DNA from: Alphaproteobacteria bacterium
GTDB lineage: Bacteria; Pseudomonadota; Alphaproteobacteria; UBA2136; UBA6156
DNA: 64,000 bases
Assembly (NCBI GenBank): GCA_027485835.1
Contig: JAIXQG010000002.1
Span: 264,232-328,231, forward strand
Direction of reading: 5' to 3'
Under the pieces are notes generated by a model. That model made no database searches and was not told where the DNA came from. It worked only from the letters and a program-made list of their open reading frames with translations. Of the stretch, positions 51,641 to 61,926 are shown in pieces (the first letter of the stretch is position 1; each line of letters starts with the position of its first letter). The translations under genes and the position numbers were made by a program.

Positions 51641-51948
51641 TAGTTTCAACTCCCTACAAGGCGGATACTCCATGTATCGCTTAGTGGCCCGGGGGGCTGT
51701 ATGAGGTGGCTTTTAGGGGGAAATGGCACTCACGTCAAGCAATTCCGTAGGGTTAACCGTGTTTAAGGCTGTTTTTTCGGGTTACCCGACATCTTCGGAT
51801 TCGTTAAAGACGTTTGTTTTACCCTTATAAGTTGTAGTATTATGCGACATATTATATTCGCGTCCTTCCTGCAACTCCTGTAATTAGCTTTGTTTTATTT
51901 GACCAATGTCAATTGAATACCTTGTTACTTTATGCAACTTTTTGGTGT
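51641..51948. other. Intergenic region between rpmI and the globin chemoreceptor
   Basis: AT-rich, no gene seen. TATAAT lies on the minus strand (51851-51856) with no convincing -35. It must hold the divergent promoters for rpmI-rplT and the chemoreceptor. Confidence 0.5.
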
Positions 51949-53106
51949 ATGAAGACATCCCAACACCCCACCTTCGCACTGAATGTCACAGAACGGCTCA
52001 GCTATTTGCGCCTGACGGGCGCATTTGAAGCCGACCTGAAACAGGTATGGCTGCTGATAAGCCCCCAACTTATGAGTGTGCTAGAAGAATTTTATGCCCA
52101 TGTAGGCAAGCAACCCCATTTGGCGCGACTATTTGAGGGGCGCGATGTGCAGAAAATCAAGCAAGCTCAATACGACCACTGGCACAAGCTATTTACCGAA
52201 GGCTTTACCCGCGATTACGAAACCCGTGTCACGCGCATCGGTATGGCACACGCCAACATCGGTTTAGAACCGCGCTGGTTTTTTGGCGCGTATTGCCTGA
52301 TTTTAAACCGCGTGACACCCCTCATCATGGCCAAATTACGGCTTAAGTGGAATGTGGCGGAACGGTTGAGCGAGCGTTTTCAGCAGGCCGTGTTTATGGA
52401 TTTGGACGCGATTTATGCCGTGTATGAGTATCTCGTTAAACTCCAGCACGCCGACGAGCGCACCTTGATGATGCAAGGCCTTATTCGCGGATTTGACAAC
52501 GAGGTGGCAGGGCAGATTTCTAGTGTGGCGGCGGCGAGTGAGCAGTTGAGCAGCTCGGCCAGCTCGATTGGCGAACAGGCGCGGAGTGTAAGCGCGATTT
52601 CTTCGGAAGCGCGAAGCCTTAGCAGCGAAGCCCAAAGCGTGAACGCCCGCCTTACCGAAGCCACCCAGCAAATTGAAGCGGTAGTTGGGATGATTCAGGG
52701 TGTAGCCCAGCAAACCAACCTGCTGGCCCTAAACGCCAGCATTGAAGCGGCGCGCGCCGGTGAACACGGGCGCGGTTTTGGCGTGGTGGCCGATGAAGTG
52801 AAAAAACTGGCCCAAGCCACCGGCACCGCAACCGATGATATCAAGACCAAAATTGCCGATATTCAGCAGGCGGTGATTTCCAGCGTGTCGGCGGCGGAAA
52901 AAATCACCGACGCGATTGAGCGGATTAGCGGCAGTGCCGACTTGATCTCGACCAGCCTGAGCGAGCAGGAGCAGGCGACCGGCGATATTTCGCGCGGGAT
53001 GACGGATGTGCAGAATATGATTCAGACCTTCTTTGTCAGCCTTGGCAACGAGAAGGATGAAGCTGGCAACACACCCGCGCGCCAACTTACCTATAATGCC
53101 GCCTAA
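51949..53106 (+). CDS. Globin-coupled methyl-accepting chemotaxis protein
   Basis: 385 residues from ATG 51949; an extension to TTG 51913 is unlikely. Residues 1-165 form a protoglobin-type sensor, with a likely haem-ligating His at 101 ([15 protein letters not shown]). No membrane helices, so a soluble oxygen/gas receptor. Residues 190-370 are the signalling helices with the hairpin tip [33 protein letters not shown]. No typical C-terminal pentapeptide. Probably feeds the flagellar chemotaxis pathway. Confidence 0.9.
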   Translation: MKTSQHPTFALNVTERLSYLRLTGAFEADLKQVWLLISPQLMSVLEEFYAHVGKQPHLARLFEGRDVQKIKQAQYDHWHKLFTEGFTRDYETRVTRIGMAHANIGLEPRWFFGAYCLILNRVTPLIMAKLRLKWNVAERLSERFQQAVFMDLDAIYAVYEYLVKLQHADERTLMMQGLIRGFDNEVAGQISSVAAASEQLSSSASSIGEQARSVSAISSEARSLSSEAQSVNARLTEATQQIEAVVGMIQGVAQQTNLLALNASIEAARAGEHGRGFGVVADEVKKLAQATGTATDDIKTKIADIQQAVISSVSAAEKITDAIERISGSADLISTSLSEQEQATGDISRGMTDVQNMIQTFFVSLGNEKDEAGNTPARQLTYNAA

Positions 53107-53118
53107 ACGGCGGGTGGC

Positions 53119-53916
53119 CTAAAGCCAGGTGAGGACGGCGAGGCCGAGGCTACCAAGAACAATACGGTAATAGGCAAAGGGTGCAAACCCGTGGCGGGCG
53201 ATGAAGCCGACCACCCATTTGACCACGCACAACGCCACCACAAACGCGGTGACAAAGCCGATAACGATGAGTGTCATGTCGTCAAGCGTCAGCACGTCGC
53301 GGTTTTTATAAAGGTCGTACACCGTGGCGCCGAGCATGGTGGGGATGGCGAGGAAAAATGAGAATTCGGTGGCGACTTTGCGCTCCAGCCCCATCAGCAA
53401 GCCACCCAAGATGGTGGCACCGCTGCGGCTGACGCCCGGAATGAGTGCCAAGCATTGGCACATACCTACCTTTAAGCTTGTGAGCCACGACATGTCTTCC
53501 ACCGCGTGAATGCGGGATTTGGGGGCGAAACGCTCGGCCAGCAAAATGGCAAAGCCGCCGACGACAAGCGCCACACACACCACATACGGCGAGAACAGCA
53601 CGCTTTTGATAAAGCCGTGCAAGCCTGCGCCCAATAAGGCAGCCGGAAAGAAGGCAATCAAAACGGCAAGGGCAAACCTGCGTGCTTCCGGCTTGGTGGG
53701 GAGACCGATAAGGACGTTCCAGAGTTTGGTGAAGTACAATACGCAGACCGCCAGTACGGCACCGAGCTGGATGGCGACTTTGAAAACATCCGCTCCCTCG
53801 CCTTCAAATCCCAGCACATGGCTCAGCAAAATCAGGTGGCCGGTGCTGGAAACGGGGAGAAATTCGGTAGCGGCTTCGACAAAGCCGAGCAGAATGGCGT
53901 GAAGGTAGAGATCCAT
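53119..53916 (-). CDS. uppP: Undecaprenyl-diphosphatase UppP (BacA)
   Basis: Recycles undecaprenyl pyrophosphate for cell-wall synthesis. Start at 53916 (MDLYLHAILLGFVEAATEFL) is the family start; 53952 is not. 265 residues, several membrane helices, and the two family motifs FVEAATEFLPVSSTGHLIL and LIPGVSRSGATILGGLLMGL. Complete. Confidence 0.96.
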   Translation of the reverse strand: MDLYLHAILLGFVEAATEFLPVSSTGHLILLSHVLGFEGEGADVFKVAIQLGAVLAVCVLYFTKLWNVLIGLPTKPEARRFALAVLIAFFPAALLGAGLHGFIKSVLFSPYVVCVALVVGGFAILLAERFAPKSRIHAVEDMSWLTSLKVGMCQCLALIPGVSRSGATILGGLLMGLERKVATEFSFFLAIPTMLGATVYDLYKNRDVLTLDDMTLIVIGFVTAFVVALCVVKWVVGFIARHGFAPFAYYRIVLGSLGLAVLTWL

Positions 53917-53973
53917 GACACTTGTGGTACCGCAGCAGAGGCTTAAGCTCAAGCCTTATGCTGACAGCGCATG

Positions 53974-54001
53974 AAAAAAGGCGCCCTGCGGCGCCGTTTT
54001 T
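53974..54001 (-). terminator. Terminator after the OmpV/MipA gene
   Basis: GGCGCC/GGCGCC-type stem extended by A/T pairs (AAAAAAGGCGCC...GGCGCCGTTTT). Confidence 0.88.
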
Positions 54002-54012
54002 CGGCTTAGAGC

Positions 54013-54786
54013 TTAAAAGCTGTAGGCAAGGCCGAGCATGACCTTCGGTTGCAGCTCTTCCTTCACCAGCGGGCTGTCGGCCGCGTCGCCGATCAGGTAG
54101 TCGGCACCAATACCTCCCATCAGGCTCCAGTTTTGGGTAAAGCTGTGACGCACGCCGATGTTGGCATCGAAGTGGGTCAGGCCGGCATCCGGGCTGTAAG
54201 CCGCACGGGTGGCGGTGGCACGGTTGGTGGGTACGCCGTAGTAGGTTTGGACGTAGTCTTCGCTGCCGTAGTTCATGCCGCCGCTAACAGTCAGCATGGT
54301 GACTTCGCTGAGAGGCATGGCGTAGTCGGCGCCGGCACGGGCGGTAAAGCCGTCGTGGGCGTCGAGAGTGTCGAACAGCACATTAGCTTCTAAACCCAGT
54401 TGTTCGGTGGCTTGGAAGCGGACCTTCGGACCGATTTCGAACGCGCCGTCGACATCGTCCATGCCGCGCAGGGTGTCGCTGTCGGAGCTATCGCGTTCGC
54501 CGCGGTAGGTGCCCATCAGGCCGACGCTCAGGCGTTCATCGACTTGGTGGTCGAGACCTGCGGTAAGACCCTTGAAGTAAAGGGTGTTACCGGGGGTGAT
54601 TTCGGTTTTGGCGTTGATCAGCGGAATGGCTGTAGCTTCGTAGTCGTCGGCCCCCGAGTATTCCGGTGCATAGGCGGCACCGACGCCAATGGTAAGAGCG
54701 GGTTCGGCTGTTTGGGCGTAGCTTTGGGCGTGGGCCGCACCTGCGGTGAGGACGGTGGCTGCCAGAGCGAGTGAAAGGCGTTTCAT
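54013..54786 (-). CDS. OmpV/MipA-family outer-membrane protein
   Basis: 257 residues; signal peptide MKRLSLALAATVLTAGAAHA, then beta-strand-rich sequence with family features (LTIGVGAAYAPEYSGADDYE, YFKGLTAGLDHQVDERLSVG) and the terminal aromatic strand (VMLGLAYSF) with C-terminal Phe. Forms an outer-membrane beta-barrel; ligand unknown. Confidence 0.85.
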   Translation of the reverse strand: MKRLSLALAATVLTAGAAHAQSYAQTAEPALTIGVGAAYAPEYSGADDYEATAIPLINAKTEITPGNTLYFKGLTAGLDHQVDERLSVGLMGTYRGERDSSDSDTLRGMDDVDGAFEIGPKVRFQATEQLGLEANVLFDTLDAHDGFTARAGADYAMPLSEVTMLTVSGGMNYGSEDYVQTYYGVPTNRATATRAAYSPDAGLTHFDANIGVRHSFTQNWSLMGGIGADYLIGDAADSPLVKEELQPKVMLGLAYSF

Positions 54787-54922
54787 CTGTTCTTCTCCTA
54801 GATTATTGCTACCGAGTGTACGGAGGTCCGGCGGAATGTCAATCGAACCGCCTGATATAGGATTAAGGAGCGTGCAGTTTCAGCGCATTAGCGCAACGCA
54901 ACGCTGCAGCTTCGGGCTTACA

Positions 54923-55480
54923 TTACTGCCGTGTACAGAGGGACTCGGCCGCCGCGACGGCCTGCGATAACTCGGCCTTATTAGGGTAAAACCACGGCAG
55001 GCCCTTGGCGGCCTTGTGGAAGGCGTTCATGTTCGGCCACTTTTGCTTGACCACCGAGGTAACCGCGGCGGTGGCCGCCGAGGCCAAGGTGATGGTGCTG
55101 GTGGTGTTTTTCTGCTGGTAACTCAGCATGGCGATATCCTGCACCAGCAGTAGGGAACGTAGGCAGAGTGCGGCGCGGTTCTCCGGCATGGTATTGTCTG
55201 GTTGCATGTAGACTCTCTGGATAACCACGGGTGGCTGGGTTTGCGGTTGCGGGCCCTGCGGCAGGCTTAGGCTGGAGGACGAGACGCCTAACGCTTCTGG
55301 ATAGACCGTGGGTGACACATACACGACGGTCGGCGTAATTAAAGGTTGTGCGGGTGGCAGGCTGTAGGCCTCGGGCGCCGGTGAGACGGCAGGCTGGAAG
55401 AACCCAGGTGTGGCATTGTCCAAGCGTACCGGCGCTAGCAGCAGCGGAGCGACAGCAAAGGCGAGAAGGACACGTTTCAT
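54923..55480 (-). CDS. Exported hypothetical protein, 185 residues
   Basis: Signal peptide MKRVLLAFAVAPLLLAPVRL, a proline-rich linker and a C-terminal helical part with two Cys (AALCLRSLLL, AAESLCTRQ). Probably periplasmic. Not recognised. Next gene upstream on the strand is ihfB. Confidence 0.6.
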   Translation of the reverse strand: MKRVLLAFAVAPLLLAPVRLDNATPGFFQPAVSPAPEAYSLPPAQPLITPTVVYVSPTVYPEALGVSSSSLSLPQGPQPQTQPPVVIQRVYMQPDNTMPENRAALCLRSLLLVQDIAMLSYQQKNTTSTITLASAATAAVTSVVKQKWPNMNAFHKAAKGLPWFYPNKAELSQAVAAAESLCTRQ

Positions 55481-55514
55481 ATAAGTAAGCTAGCACGCCC
55501 ATGCCCTACAAAAC

Positions 55515-55534
55515 AGGCTCCCCTCAGGGAGCCT
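55515..55534 (-). terminator. Terminator after ihfB
   Basis: AGGCTCCC/GGGAGCCT 8-bp stem, loop CTCA, T-rich tail on the minus strand. Confidence 0.82.
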
Positions 55535-55568
55535 GCGAAGCCTGCGGGCAGATTTCTGCCGCTCCGTA

Positions 55569-55847
55569 CTATTTGTTAATACGGGTGCGCAGTTCTTTAC
55601 CGGTCTTGAAGAACGGCACGCGCTTGGCGGGAACGCTCACAGCGACACCGGTGCGCGGGTTGCGGCCCTTGCGCGCGGCACGCTCACGTACGGAGAAGGC
55701 CCCAAAACCACGCAGCTCAACGCGGCCACCTTCGGCCAGCGTGGTGGTGATTTCTTCAAAAATCGTGTTCACCAGCTTTTCCAGATCGTCGGCACGGAGG
55801 TCGGGGTGATTGCTGGAAAGTTTCTGGATGAGTTCGGATTTGGTCAT
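55569..55847 (-). CDS. ihfB: Integration host factor beta subunit
   Basis: DNA-bending protein; start at 55847 ([20 protein letters not shown]). 92 residues with [20 protein letters not shown] and [20 protein letters not shown], the HU/IHF DNA-binding arm. IhfB, not HU, from the [16 protein letters not shown] and FKTGKELR ending. IHF is also a usual partner of sigma-54 promoters. Confidence 0.92.
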   Translation of the reverse strand: MTKSELIQKLSSNHPDLRADDLEKLVNTIFEEITTTLAEGGRVELRGFGAFSVRERAARKGRNPRTGVAVSVPAKRVPFFKTGKELRTRINK

Positions 55848-56171
55848 GTTTTGGGTCCCCTTCTTGTCCTCAAATATCTGTAACACGAGCAGCTTGGCAC
55901 AACAAGCGCACCGTTCTTTAGGGCCGGACAATGCCCCAAACTGGTCGATTCGGCAAGTGGTGTATGAACTTTCTGCATGGAATTCCTCTACATAGTTTAA
56001 CCACCATGTAAGACATACGATTAATGTACTGATTATATGATGAAAGTCGCAGATTCAGCACAGCCATGTCTGCCAAACCAAGCGGTTTGCAGGGCATTAG
56101 GCAAGCTTTCATTGAACCAACGCACAACCTTTTTACACTGATCTTATCAACCTTAACGTAAAGATCCTGCC
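55848..56171. other. Intergenic region between ihfB and a chemoreceptor
   Basis: About 324 bp, no gene seen. It should hold divergent promoters. A TGGCAC on the plus strand (55905-55910) lacks a matching TTGCA, so I do not call a sigma-54 site. Confidence 0.5.
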
Positions 56172-57983
56172 ATGACTGTTTTCTCGCGCTTCAACCCCAG
56201 CGTCAGCAATTTGCTGAAACTCATCATGCTGCTTGCGGCGGTGCCGCCGCTGGCCTTTGCCCTGCTCCTTTATAAAGAGTACCACGGGTTGATCGCCTTC
56301 TCGGAAAAGGAACTGGTCGGCCTTGAAATGATACGTGAGTATCACAACCTGCCCAGCCGGCTTGAAAAAGACGACAGTGGTGTGAAGGCACAGCTTGAAG
56401 ACATCGTCGCGCGTACACCGTTCCCGCTCGACGGGCTTGGCACTCTCGAGGCCAGCTACCAAAGCCTGGCGGATGTGACAGCGGCGATTGCGGATGCCTC
56501 CAACCTTACCCTCGACCCAGATCTGGACACGTTTTACCTGATGGATACCAACACCGTACAGATACCGAACTTCATGCGGGCTTCCCACGATATCGCCACC
56601 TTTTTGGAAAAGGCTGAGACAGGGCTACCAAGTGGAAGTGATATGGAAAAAGTCGTTATCGACATGGCAACCCTGAAGCTGGTGCTGCAAAAACTGGATA
56701 GCAACCTTATTAAAGCACGCAAGTTTACGGCCGACCCGGTCATGCTGGTTACGGCGCAGCAAACCCTCGTGCAGCTGACAGAGATCAGCCACCGCTACCA
56801 TGATCAGGCGCGTATGCTGTTACAGGAGATTCGGAAAGGCGAAACTATCAGCGCCAGCGGCATACGCGAGCTTCATAACCAGATCATCTCTATCACAGAG
56901 AGATACTGGGAACAGAGTTTGCGAGCCAACCACCAGCTGATTGAAGTACGCGTGGACGGCAAGTACGTGCGTATGTACGAGAGCTTCAGTGCCGGCTTTT
57001 TTGTGATGGTATTGGTATTGTTGGGCACCTTTGCCGCCCACCGAAAAATTCTTACTGTTTTGGGTGATTTCTCGCAGGTTTTCCAGATGCGCATCCGCCG
57101 TATTTCCGAATCCGGCAGAACCATGCACCATGTAGTGCAAACCATGGTGGCGGCAAGTGAGCAAACATCGCGCCAAAGCCAGATTGTCAAAGCGAATACC
57201 CATGATGCTACGGAACAGGTGGCGGTCGTCAGCTCGTCGGTACAGGATTTCAACGTATCGATCCGCGATATCTCGCGCAGCGTGACGGAAACCGGACAGC
57301 ATGTGGAAATGGTTGTTAGTAAAGCCAGCCATACGAGTGAGGTGATCCATCAGCTCAAGGACGCTACGACCCAGATTAGCAGCGTCGTGAGCTTAATTAA
57401 CGACCTTGCGGGACAAACCAACCTGCTGGCGCTGAATGCCGCGATTGAAGCCGCCCGCGCGGGAGAAGCCGGACGCGGCTTTGCAGTGGTCGCCGATGAA
57501 GTGAAAAAGCTGGCCAGCAATACCTCTACCGCCACCATTGACATTGGCCAGCAGGTCACCAGCATGCAGGGTGTGGCGGAAACCGCTGTGGAGGTATTGA
57601 ATGAGTTAGTGGTGCTGATTCGGAGCATTCAGAGCAATTCCTCCACCGTTGCGGCGGCGATTGAAGAACAAACGACTGTTTCGGCCAACATCAGCACGGC
57701 TTCGGAAACGGCCACCCAGTGCGTGAAAGCCGTGGAGACGAATATGGCAGGTATTGAACAGGCCGCAAACGATACCAGCCAGACCGCCAGCGATGTGGAA
57801 GGTTCTACCCAGCAAATGGAAGACATAGTGCGGGAACTGGATGAAGCGATGCAGGAGACGTTGCGGAAGATGGGTGTGAGTGAAAAAACCCGGCCCAAGG
57901 CTGTGGATTGGGCCGCCAGCCGCCTGCGCCGCGATACGGCAACGTCGCGAAGCTTAGGCGACTTTGCGCTGGCGACCGCTTAA
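56172..57983 (+). CDS. Membrane methyl-accepting chemotaxis protein
   Basis: 603 residues. N-terminal TM helix ([20 protein letters not shown]), periplasmic sensor of about 220 residues with [20 protein letters not shown], second TM ([20 protein letters not shown]), then signalling domain with the tip [35 protein letters not shown]. No HAMP is obvious. Ligand unknown. Overlaps the 3' end of the convergent menorin-like gene by 30 bp. Confidence 0.92.
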   Translation: MTVFSRFNPSVSNLLKLIMLLAAVPPLAFALLLYKEYHGLIAFSEKELVGLEMIREYHNLPSRLEKDDSGVKAQLEDIVARTPFPLDGLGTLEASYQSLADVTAAIADASNLTLDPDLDTFYLMDTNTVQIPNFMRASHDIATFLEKAETGLPSGSDMEKVVIDMATLKLVLQKLDSNLIKARKFTADPVMLVTAQQTLVQLTEISHRYHDQARMLLQEIRKGETISASGIRELHNQIISITERYWEQSLRANHQLIEVRVDGKYVRMYESFSAGFFVMVLVLLGTFAAHRKILTVLGDFSQVFQMRIRRISESGRTMHHVVQTMVAASEQTSRQSQIVKANTHDATEQVAVVSSSVQDFNVSIRDISRSVTETGQHVEMVVSKASHTSEVIHQLKDATTQISSVVSLINDLAGQTNLLALNAAIEAARAGEAGRGFAVVADEVKKLASNTSTATIDIGQQVTSMQGVAETAVEVLNELVVLIRSIQSNSSTVAAAIEEQTTVSANISTASETATQCVKAVETNMAGIEQAANDTSQTASDVEGSTQQMEDIVRELDEAMQETLRKMGVSEKTRPKAVDWAASRLRRDTATSRSLGDFALATA

Positions 57984-58664
57984 CGGCACTACGTTGCTGG
58001 CCAGCTGCCCGAGACTGGGGGGTGCCGGTGGCAGCGGCTCGAAGATCAGTGCCGCACCGTGCTCGGCCATGCCGCCACGCGACGAGGTATAGCCCGCGCG
58101 GATCTCGATGGCATAATTTACCGGGCCGAAGCCTTTAGTGAGCATGATTGAGACCTGATCGATCAGCGCTTCTTCGACGCGGCCGTCGGCGTCGCTTTCG
58201 CGCTTGAGGCTCCAGCCCAAACTGAGCAAGGCTTGCGGGCAGGACATCTGGCACAGGCGGATGAACTGCTCGGGGTCCATGCCCTCGGCCGGATTGGCGG
58301 TGGCGAGCAGGCTGAAAATCTCGGTATGGAGAATGACGGGCGTTTCGACCGCCATCTGGCGCAGGATAGCCAGAGTAGGTTCGATCGCGGCGGGATTCTG
58401 GAAGTCCAGCTTCAGGGCCTTACCGGCGGTGGCGGCGGCGGCAATGAGGGTGGCAACGTCCAGTTCGCTTTGGTTGGCAGCGTGCTCGCCGACCTCGGCC
58501 ACCAGCGGGGTGGCGTCGGACGGGCCGAAGTGGATATCGGCCTCGATCACGTGAAGGGTGGCGTCAGCCAGCGCGGCCTCCAGTTTGGCGGCGGTGTTGA
58601 CGCGGAGAGCCCAGTTCAGGGCCGAGGCATCGGCAACATCAAAATAGGCGGCTACGCTTTGCAT
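57954..58664 (-). CDS. Menorin/FAM151 (DUF2181)-like protein
   Basis: 236 residues. [29 protein letters not shown] (like MIEADI), [18 protein letters not shown] (GIKLDFK-like), [11 protein letters not shown] and [15 protein letters not shown] follow the FAM151/menorin domain order. That domain has a TIM-barrel fold related to glycerophosphodiesterases. No signal peptide is obvious. Function in bacteria unknown. Family call is by motif only. Confidence 0.62.
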   Translation of the reverse strand: MQSVAAYFDVADASALNWALRVNTAAKLEAALADATLHVIEADIHFGPSDATPLVAEVGEHAANQSELDVATLIAAAATAGKALKLDFQNPAAIEPTLAILRQMAVETPVILHTEIFSLLATANPAEGMDPEQFIRLCQMSCPQALLSLGWSLKRESDADGRVEEALIDQVSIMLTKGFGPVNYAIEIRAGYTSSRGGMAEHGAALIFEPLPPAPPSLGQLASNVVPLSGRQRKVA

Positions 58665-58761
58665 GGCCTTAACCTAGCGGGTTTGCGCGCCCAGCGCGAG
58701 GGGGGAAAGGATTTGAGTGCTGAGGATTGTGGCGGATGAGAGACGCGAAACGCCGAAAGGC

Positions 58762-59916
58762 TTAGCGTTTTTGGGCAGGCTTACCCAGCACGTTGCTACG
58801 TTTGGCGCCGTTGGCGAGCAGCAGATTAGCAATGGCGTGGTCTTGGTTGCCCAGCGCGATGTCCATCGGGGCCACGCCGTTACGGTCGGTACGGGTGGCG
58901 CTGGCGCCGTTTTCCAGCAGCATTTTGGCCAATTGGTAGTAGCCTCCACGGACCGCATAGGCCAAGGCACTGCGGCCGGAGAGGTCGACCAGATTGGTAT
59001 CGGCGCCCAACTGAATCAGCTTGCGGGACATTTCGATCGAGTTTTTGCGGGTGGCGATCATCAATGGCGTGTTGCCGTAGCGGTCTTGGCGGTTCGGCTT
59101 TCCACCGGCGCGGATGATGAAGTCGGCCATCGCCAGATTGTTTTGGTCGACCGCGTAGAACAGCGGCGTCCAGCCGTCGAGTGTGGCGGCTTCCGGTTGG
59201 GCGCCTGCGGCTAACAGCAGGCTGCTCATTTCCGGTAACCCCAGCGCGATGGTACGGTGGAGCGGGGTTTCGAGATTGGTGGTGGCGCCGTTGACCTCGG
59301 CTCCAGCGGCGACCAACAGCTTGACGGCCTCGATCTGATTGGCTTCTGCCGCAGCCATAATGGCGGTGGAGGAGAAGGCGTTGCGCGACATGACGGGCAT
59401 ACCGGCGCGGAGGTAGGCTTTGAGGGCCTCGATATTGCCCTTACGCGCGGCCTCGAAATAGCCGTTGACCGACCATGCGTAGCCCATTTGGGCGAGTAGA
59501 GCGCGGTCTTGCATGGTGGAGACCTCTTGCGGCGTGGTGGGTGTGGTGATGCCCGCCTGCTTGAGTTGTTCCGGACTCAGCTTTTTAAAGGTGGTGATGG
59601 TGTTCTCCGGCAGCGTGAAAATGGTATGGCGCACGGCGGGCTTGGTGCTGAAGACCTGCATCGGGTAGGTGGATTCGTACGCCGGAGGGGGTGGGGTGTA
59701 GGCGTAGGCGGCGTCATCTGTCCCCGCGCCGACCAGCATGCGCACCAGCACCACAACTATAATAAGGGCCAAAATGACCAGCCCTGCCAGAATACCCCGC
59801 CCCGCCAGCCATGTGGGCATGGCCATCGGCTCCCCCTCTGGCCGCTGCAGCAGCGTGCCTAGGCGCCCTTGCCAGCGGGCAATTGCGGGGTGATTGAGGA
59901 AAGAGGGCTTTGACAT
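58762..59916 (-). CDS. Ankyrin-repeat membrane protein
   Basis: 384 residues: short N-terminal part, one TM helix (ILAGLVILALIIVVVLVRML, ~44-63), a proline-rich linker (PPPPAYESTYP), then about six ankyrin repeats (~155-375: e.g. NLETPLHRTIALGLPEMSSL, DGWTPLFYAVDQNNLAMADF, YGNTPLMIATRKNSIEMSRK). Repeats probably face the periplasm. Binding partner unknown. Confidence 0.85.
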   Translation of the reverse strand: MSKPSFLNHPAIARWQGRLGTLLQRPEGEPMAMPTWLAGRGILAGLVILALIIVVVLVRMLVGAGTDDAAYAYTPPPPAYESTYPMQVFSTKPAVRHTIFTLPENTITTFKKLSPEQLKQAGITTPTTPQEVSTMQDRALLAQMGYAWSVNGYFEAARKGNIEALKAYLRAGMPVMSRNAFSSTAIMAAAEANQIEAVKLLVAAGAEVNGATTNLETPLHRTIALGLPEMSSLLLAAGAQPEAATLDGWTPLFYAVDQNNLAMADFIIRAGGKPNRQDRYGNTPLMIATRKNSIEMSRKLIQLGADTNLVDLSGRSALAYAVRGGYYQLAKMLLENGASATRTDRNGVAPMDIALGNQDHAIANLLLANGAKRSNVLGKPAQKR

Positions 59917-59987
59917 GGCGTTTCTTGTGATTCCTTACAGGCCGACACTCTTTTTAAGAAGCGGATTGCAAAAGATATTGATGGAAT

Positions 59988-60005
59988 GGCTTGACACGTC
60001 AAGCC
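59988..60005. promoter_or_regulatory. 18-bp palindrome upstream of aspS
   Basis: GGCTTGAC AC GTCAAGCC: perfect inverted repeat 27 bp before ATG 60033. It includes TTGACA, a consensus -35, so it may be an operator over a promoter. Confidence 0.4.
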
Positions 60006-60032
60006 CTGAAAGGGAAAAGTGCGGACAAAGTA

Positions 60033-61868
60033 ATGAGAGTGTATGCCATGTCTGCCACGCTGCCCCTGAACAGCACCTACCGCACCCTGACCTGCGGCCA
60101 ACCTCGTGTCGACCATGTTGGTCAGACCGTTAAGCTTTCCGGCTGGATTTTCCGGCGCCGTGACCATGGTGGCGTGGTGTTTATTGACCTGCGCGATACC
60201 ACCGGTATTACCCAAGTGGTGTTTAAGCCCGATACGTTGGGCGCGGACGTGATTGAAGCGATTACCCACACCGGTATGGAGAGTGTGATTATGGTAGAGG
60301 GCAAGCTGATTGCCCGTGGCGAAGGCTTGGCTAACCCCAACCTGCCGACCGGTGAAGTGGAACTGGAAGTGACCAATCACAAGGTATTGGGCAAAGCCGA
60401 CCCCCTGCCCTATGCCCTTGCCGACGACAGCGTGCCGGAAGAGCTGAAGCTGACCTACCGCTTTTTGGACCTGCGCCGCGAGGATGTGTCCAACACCATC
60501 AAACTGCGCAGCGACGTGATTGCGAGCTTGCGCCGCCGCATGTGGGACAAGGGTTTCCGTGAGTTCCAGACCCCGATTTTGACCGCCAGCAGCCCTGAGG
60601 GCGCGCGCGACTTTCTGGTGCCGAGCCGCCTGCACCCGGGCAAGTTTTACGCCCTGCCGCAGGCACCGCAGCAATTCAAGCAGTTGCTGATGGTGTCCGG
60701 CTTCGATAAATACTTTCAGGTAGCGCCGTGCTTCCGCGACGAAGACGCCCGCGCCGACCGCTGCCCGACCGACTTTTACCAGTTGGACCTTGAGATGAGC
60801 TTTATCCAGCAGGATGATGTGTTCAACCTCGTCGAAGACGTGGTCGGTGGGACATTCTCGGAATTTGCCAGCTGGAACGGCAACGGCCGGAATGACAAAG
60901 GTCGCCACGTGGTGGGCGCACCGTGGGTGCGTATCCCCTACAATGAGGCTTTGCTGAAGTATTCGTCTGACAAGCCCGACCTGCGCTGCCCGCTGGAGAT
61001 TAGCGATGTCTCCGACGTGTGGGCCGACAGCGAGTTTGGCGTGTTCAAGAGCATTATTGCCAGCAAGGGTTCCATCCGCATGATCGGTGTGCCCGGTGCC
61101 ACCACCCAGCCGCGCAGCTGGTTTGATAACATCGGCAAATGGGCGCAGGATGAGTTAGGTGCTCCAGCTGCTCCGGGGTACATCACCTGGAAGGAAGACG
61201 GTTTTGGCGGCCCGCTGACGAAGTTTTTGAAGCCCGAACAGATTGAAGGCATGTTTGCCCGCGCTAAGATTGGCGTTGGTGGCGTAATCTTCTTCGTGGC
61301 TGGTAAGGAGCCGAGCATCCATAAGATTTTGAACCCGCTGCGCGTACGTTTGGGTAAGGATTGCGGCTTGAATGAAGAAGGCGTGTTCAAGTTCGCGTGG
61401 ATTGTCGACTTCCCGATGTTTGAGGAAGCTGATGATGGCAAGATTGACTTCAGCCACAACCCGTTCTCGATGCCGCAGGGCGGTTTGGAAGCGTTGCAGA
61501 CGCAGGACCCGCTGACGATCAAGGCCTTCCAATACGACCTTGTGTGCAACGGCTACGAGCTGATTTCCGGAGGCATCCGCAACCACCTGCCGGAAGCGAT
61601 GATTAAGGCGTTTGAGATTGCCGGTTACGGCGAAGAGACCGTGAAGGACAAGTTCCGCGGGATGTGGAAGGCCTTCCACCTCGGTACCCCGCCCCATGGC
61701 GGCTGCGCGCTGGGGATTGAGCGGACCATCATGCTGCTGGCCGAAAGTAACATGGTGCGTGAGGTCGTAACCTTCCCGATGACCCAACGCGGTGAAGACC
61801 TGCTGATGGGGGCTCCCGCCGTTGTGGAAGAGCGCCAGCTGAAGGAACTGCATATTAAGCTGCGGTAA
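60033..61868 (+). CDS. aspS: Aspartyl-tRNA synthetase
   Basis: Class II synthetase. ATG 60033 (MRVYAMSATLPLNSTYRTLT) has GGA at good spacing; 60048 is an alternative. 611 residues: anticodon-binding OB domain, motif 2 CFRDEDARADRCPTDFYQLD, bacterial insertion (GAD) domain, motif 3 GCALGIERTIMLLAESNMVR. Complete. Could be non-discriminating, as in bacteria that lack AsnRS. Confidence 0.97.
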   Translation: MRVYAMSATLPLNSTYRTLTCGQPRVDHVGQTVKLSGWIFRRRDHGGVVFIDLRDTTGITQVVFKPDTLGADVIEAITHTGMESVIMVEGKLIARGEGLANPNLPTGEVELEVTNHKVLGKADPLPYALADDSVPEELKLTYRFLDLRREDVSNTIKLRSDVIASLRRRMWDKGFREFQTPILTASSPEGARDFLVPSRLHPGKFYALPQAPQQFKQLLMVSGFDKYFQVAPCFRDEDARADRCPTDFYQLDLEMSFIQQDDVFNLVEDVVGGTFSEFASWNGNGRNDKGRHVVGAPWVRIPYNEALLKYSSDKPDLRCPLEISDVSDVWADSEFGVFKSIIASKGSIRMIGVPGATTQPRSWFDNIGKWAQDELGAPAAPGYITWKEDGFGGPLTKFLKPEQIEGMFARAKIGVGGVIFFVAGKEPSIHKILNPLRVRLGKDCGLNEEGVFKFAWIVDFPMFEEADDGKIDFSHNPFSMPQGGLEALQTQDPLTIKAFQYDLVCNGYELISGGIRNHLPEAMIKAFEIAGYGEETVKDKFRGMWKAFHLGTPPHGGCALGIERTIMLLAESNMVREVVTFPMTQRGEDLLMGAPAVVEERQLKELHIKLR

Positions 61869-61879
61869 TATATGCCCCT

Positions 61880-61913
61880 GTAAAAAACCGCCTGTGAGGC
61901 GGTTTTTTTACAG
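61880..61913. terminator. Bidirectional terminator
   Basis: TGTAAAAAACCGCC/GGCGGTTTTTTTACA, stem with 5-nt loop, between aspS and the convergent glycine-rich gene. Confidence 0.95.
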
Positions 61914-61926
61914 GACTTAAACTGGC

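Noticed and set aside
55905..55925. Sigma-54 promoter before the chemoreceptor at 56172
   Set aside because: Has TGGCAC but GCGC where TTGC is needed, so it fails the -12 element.
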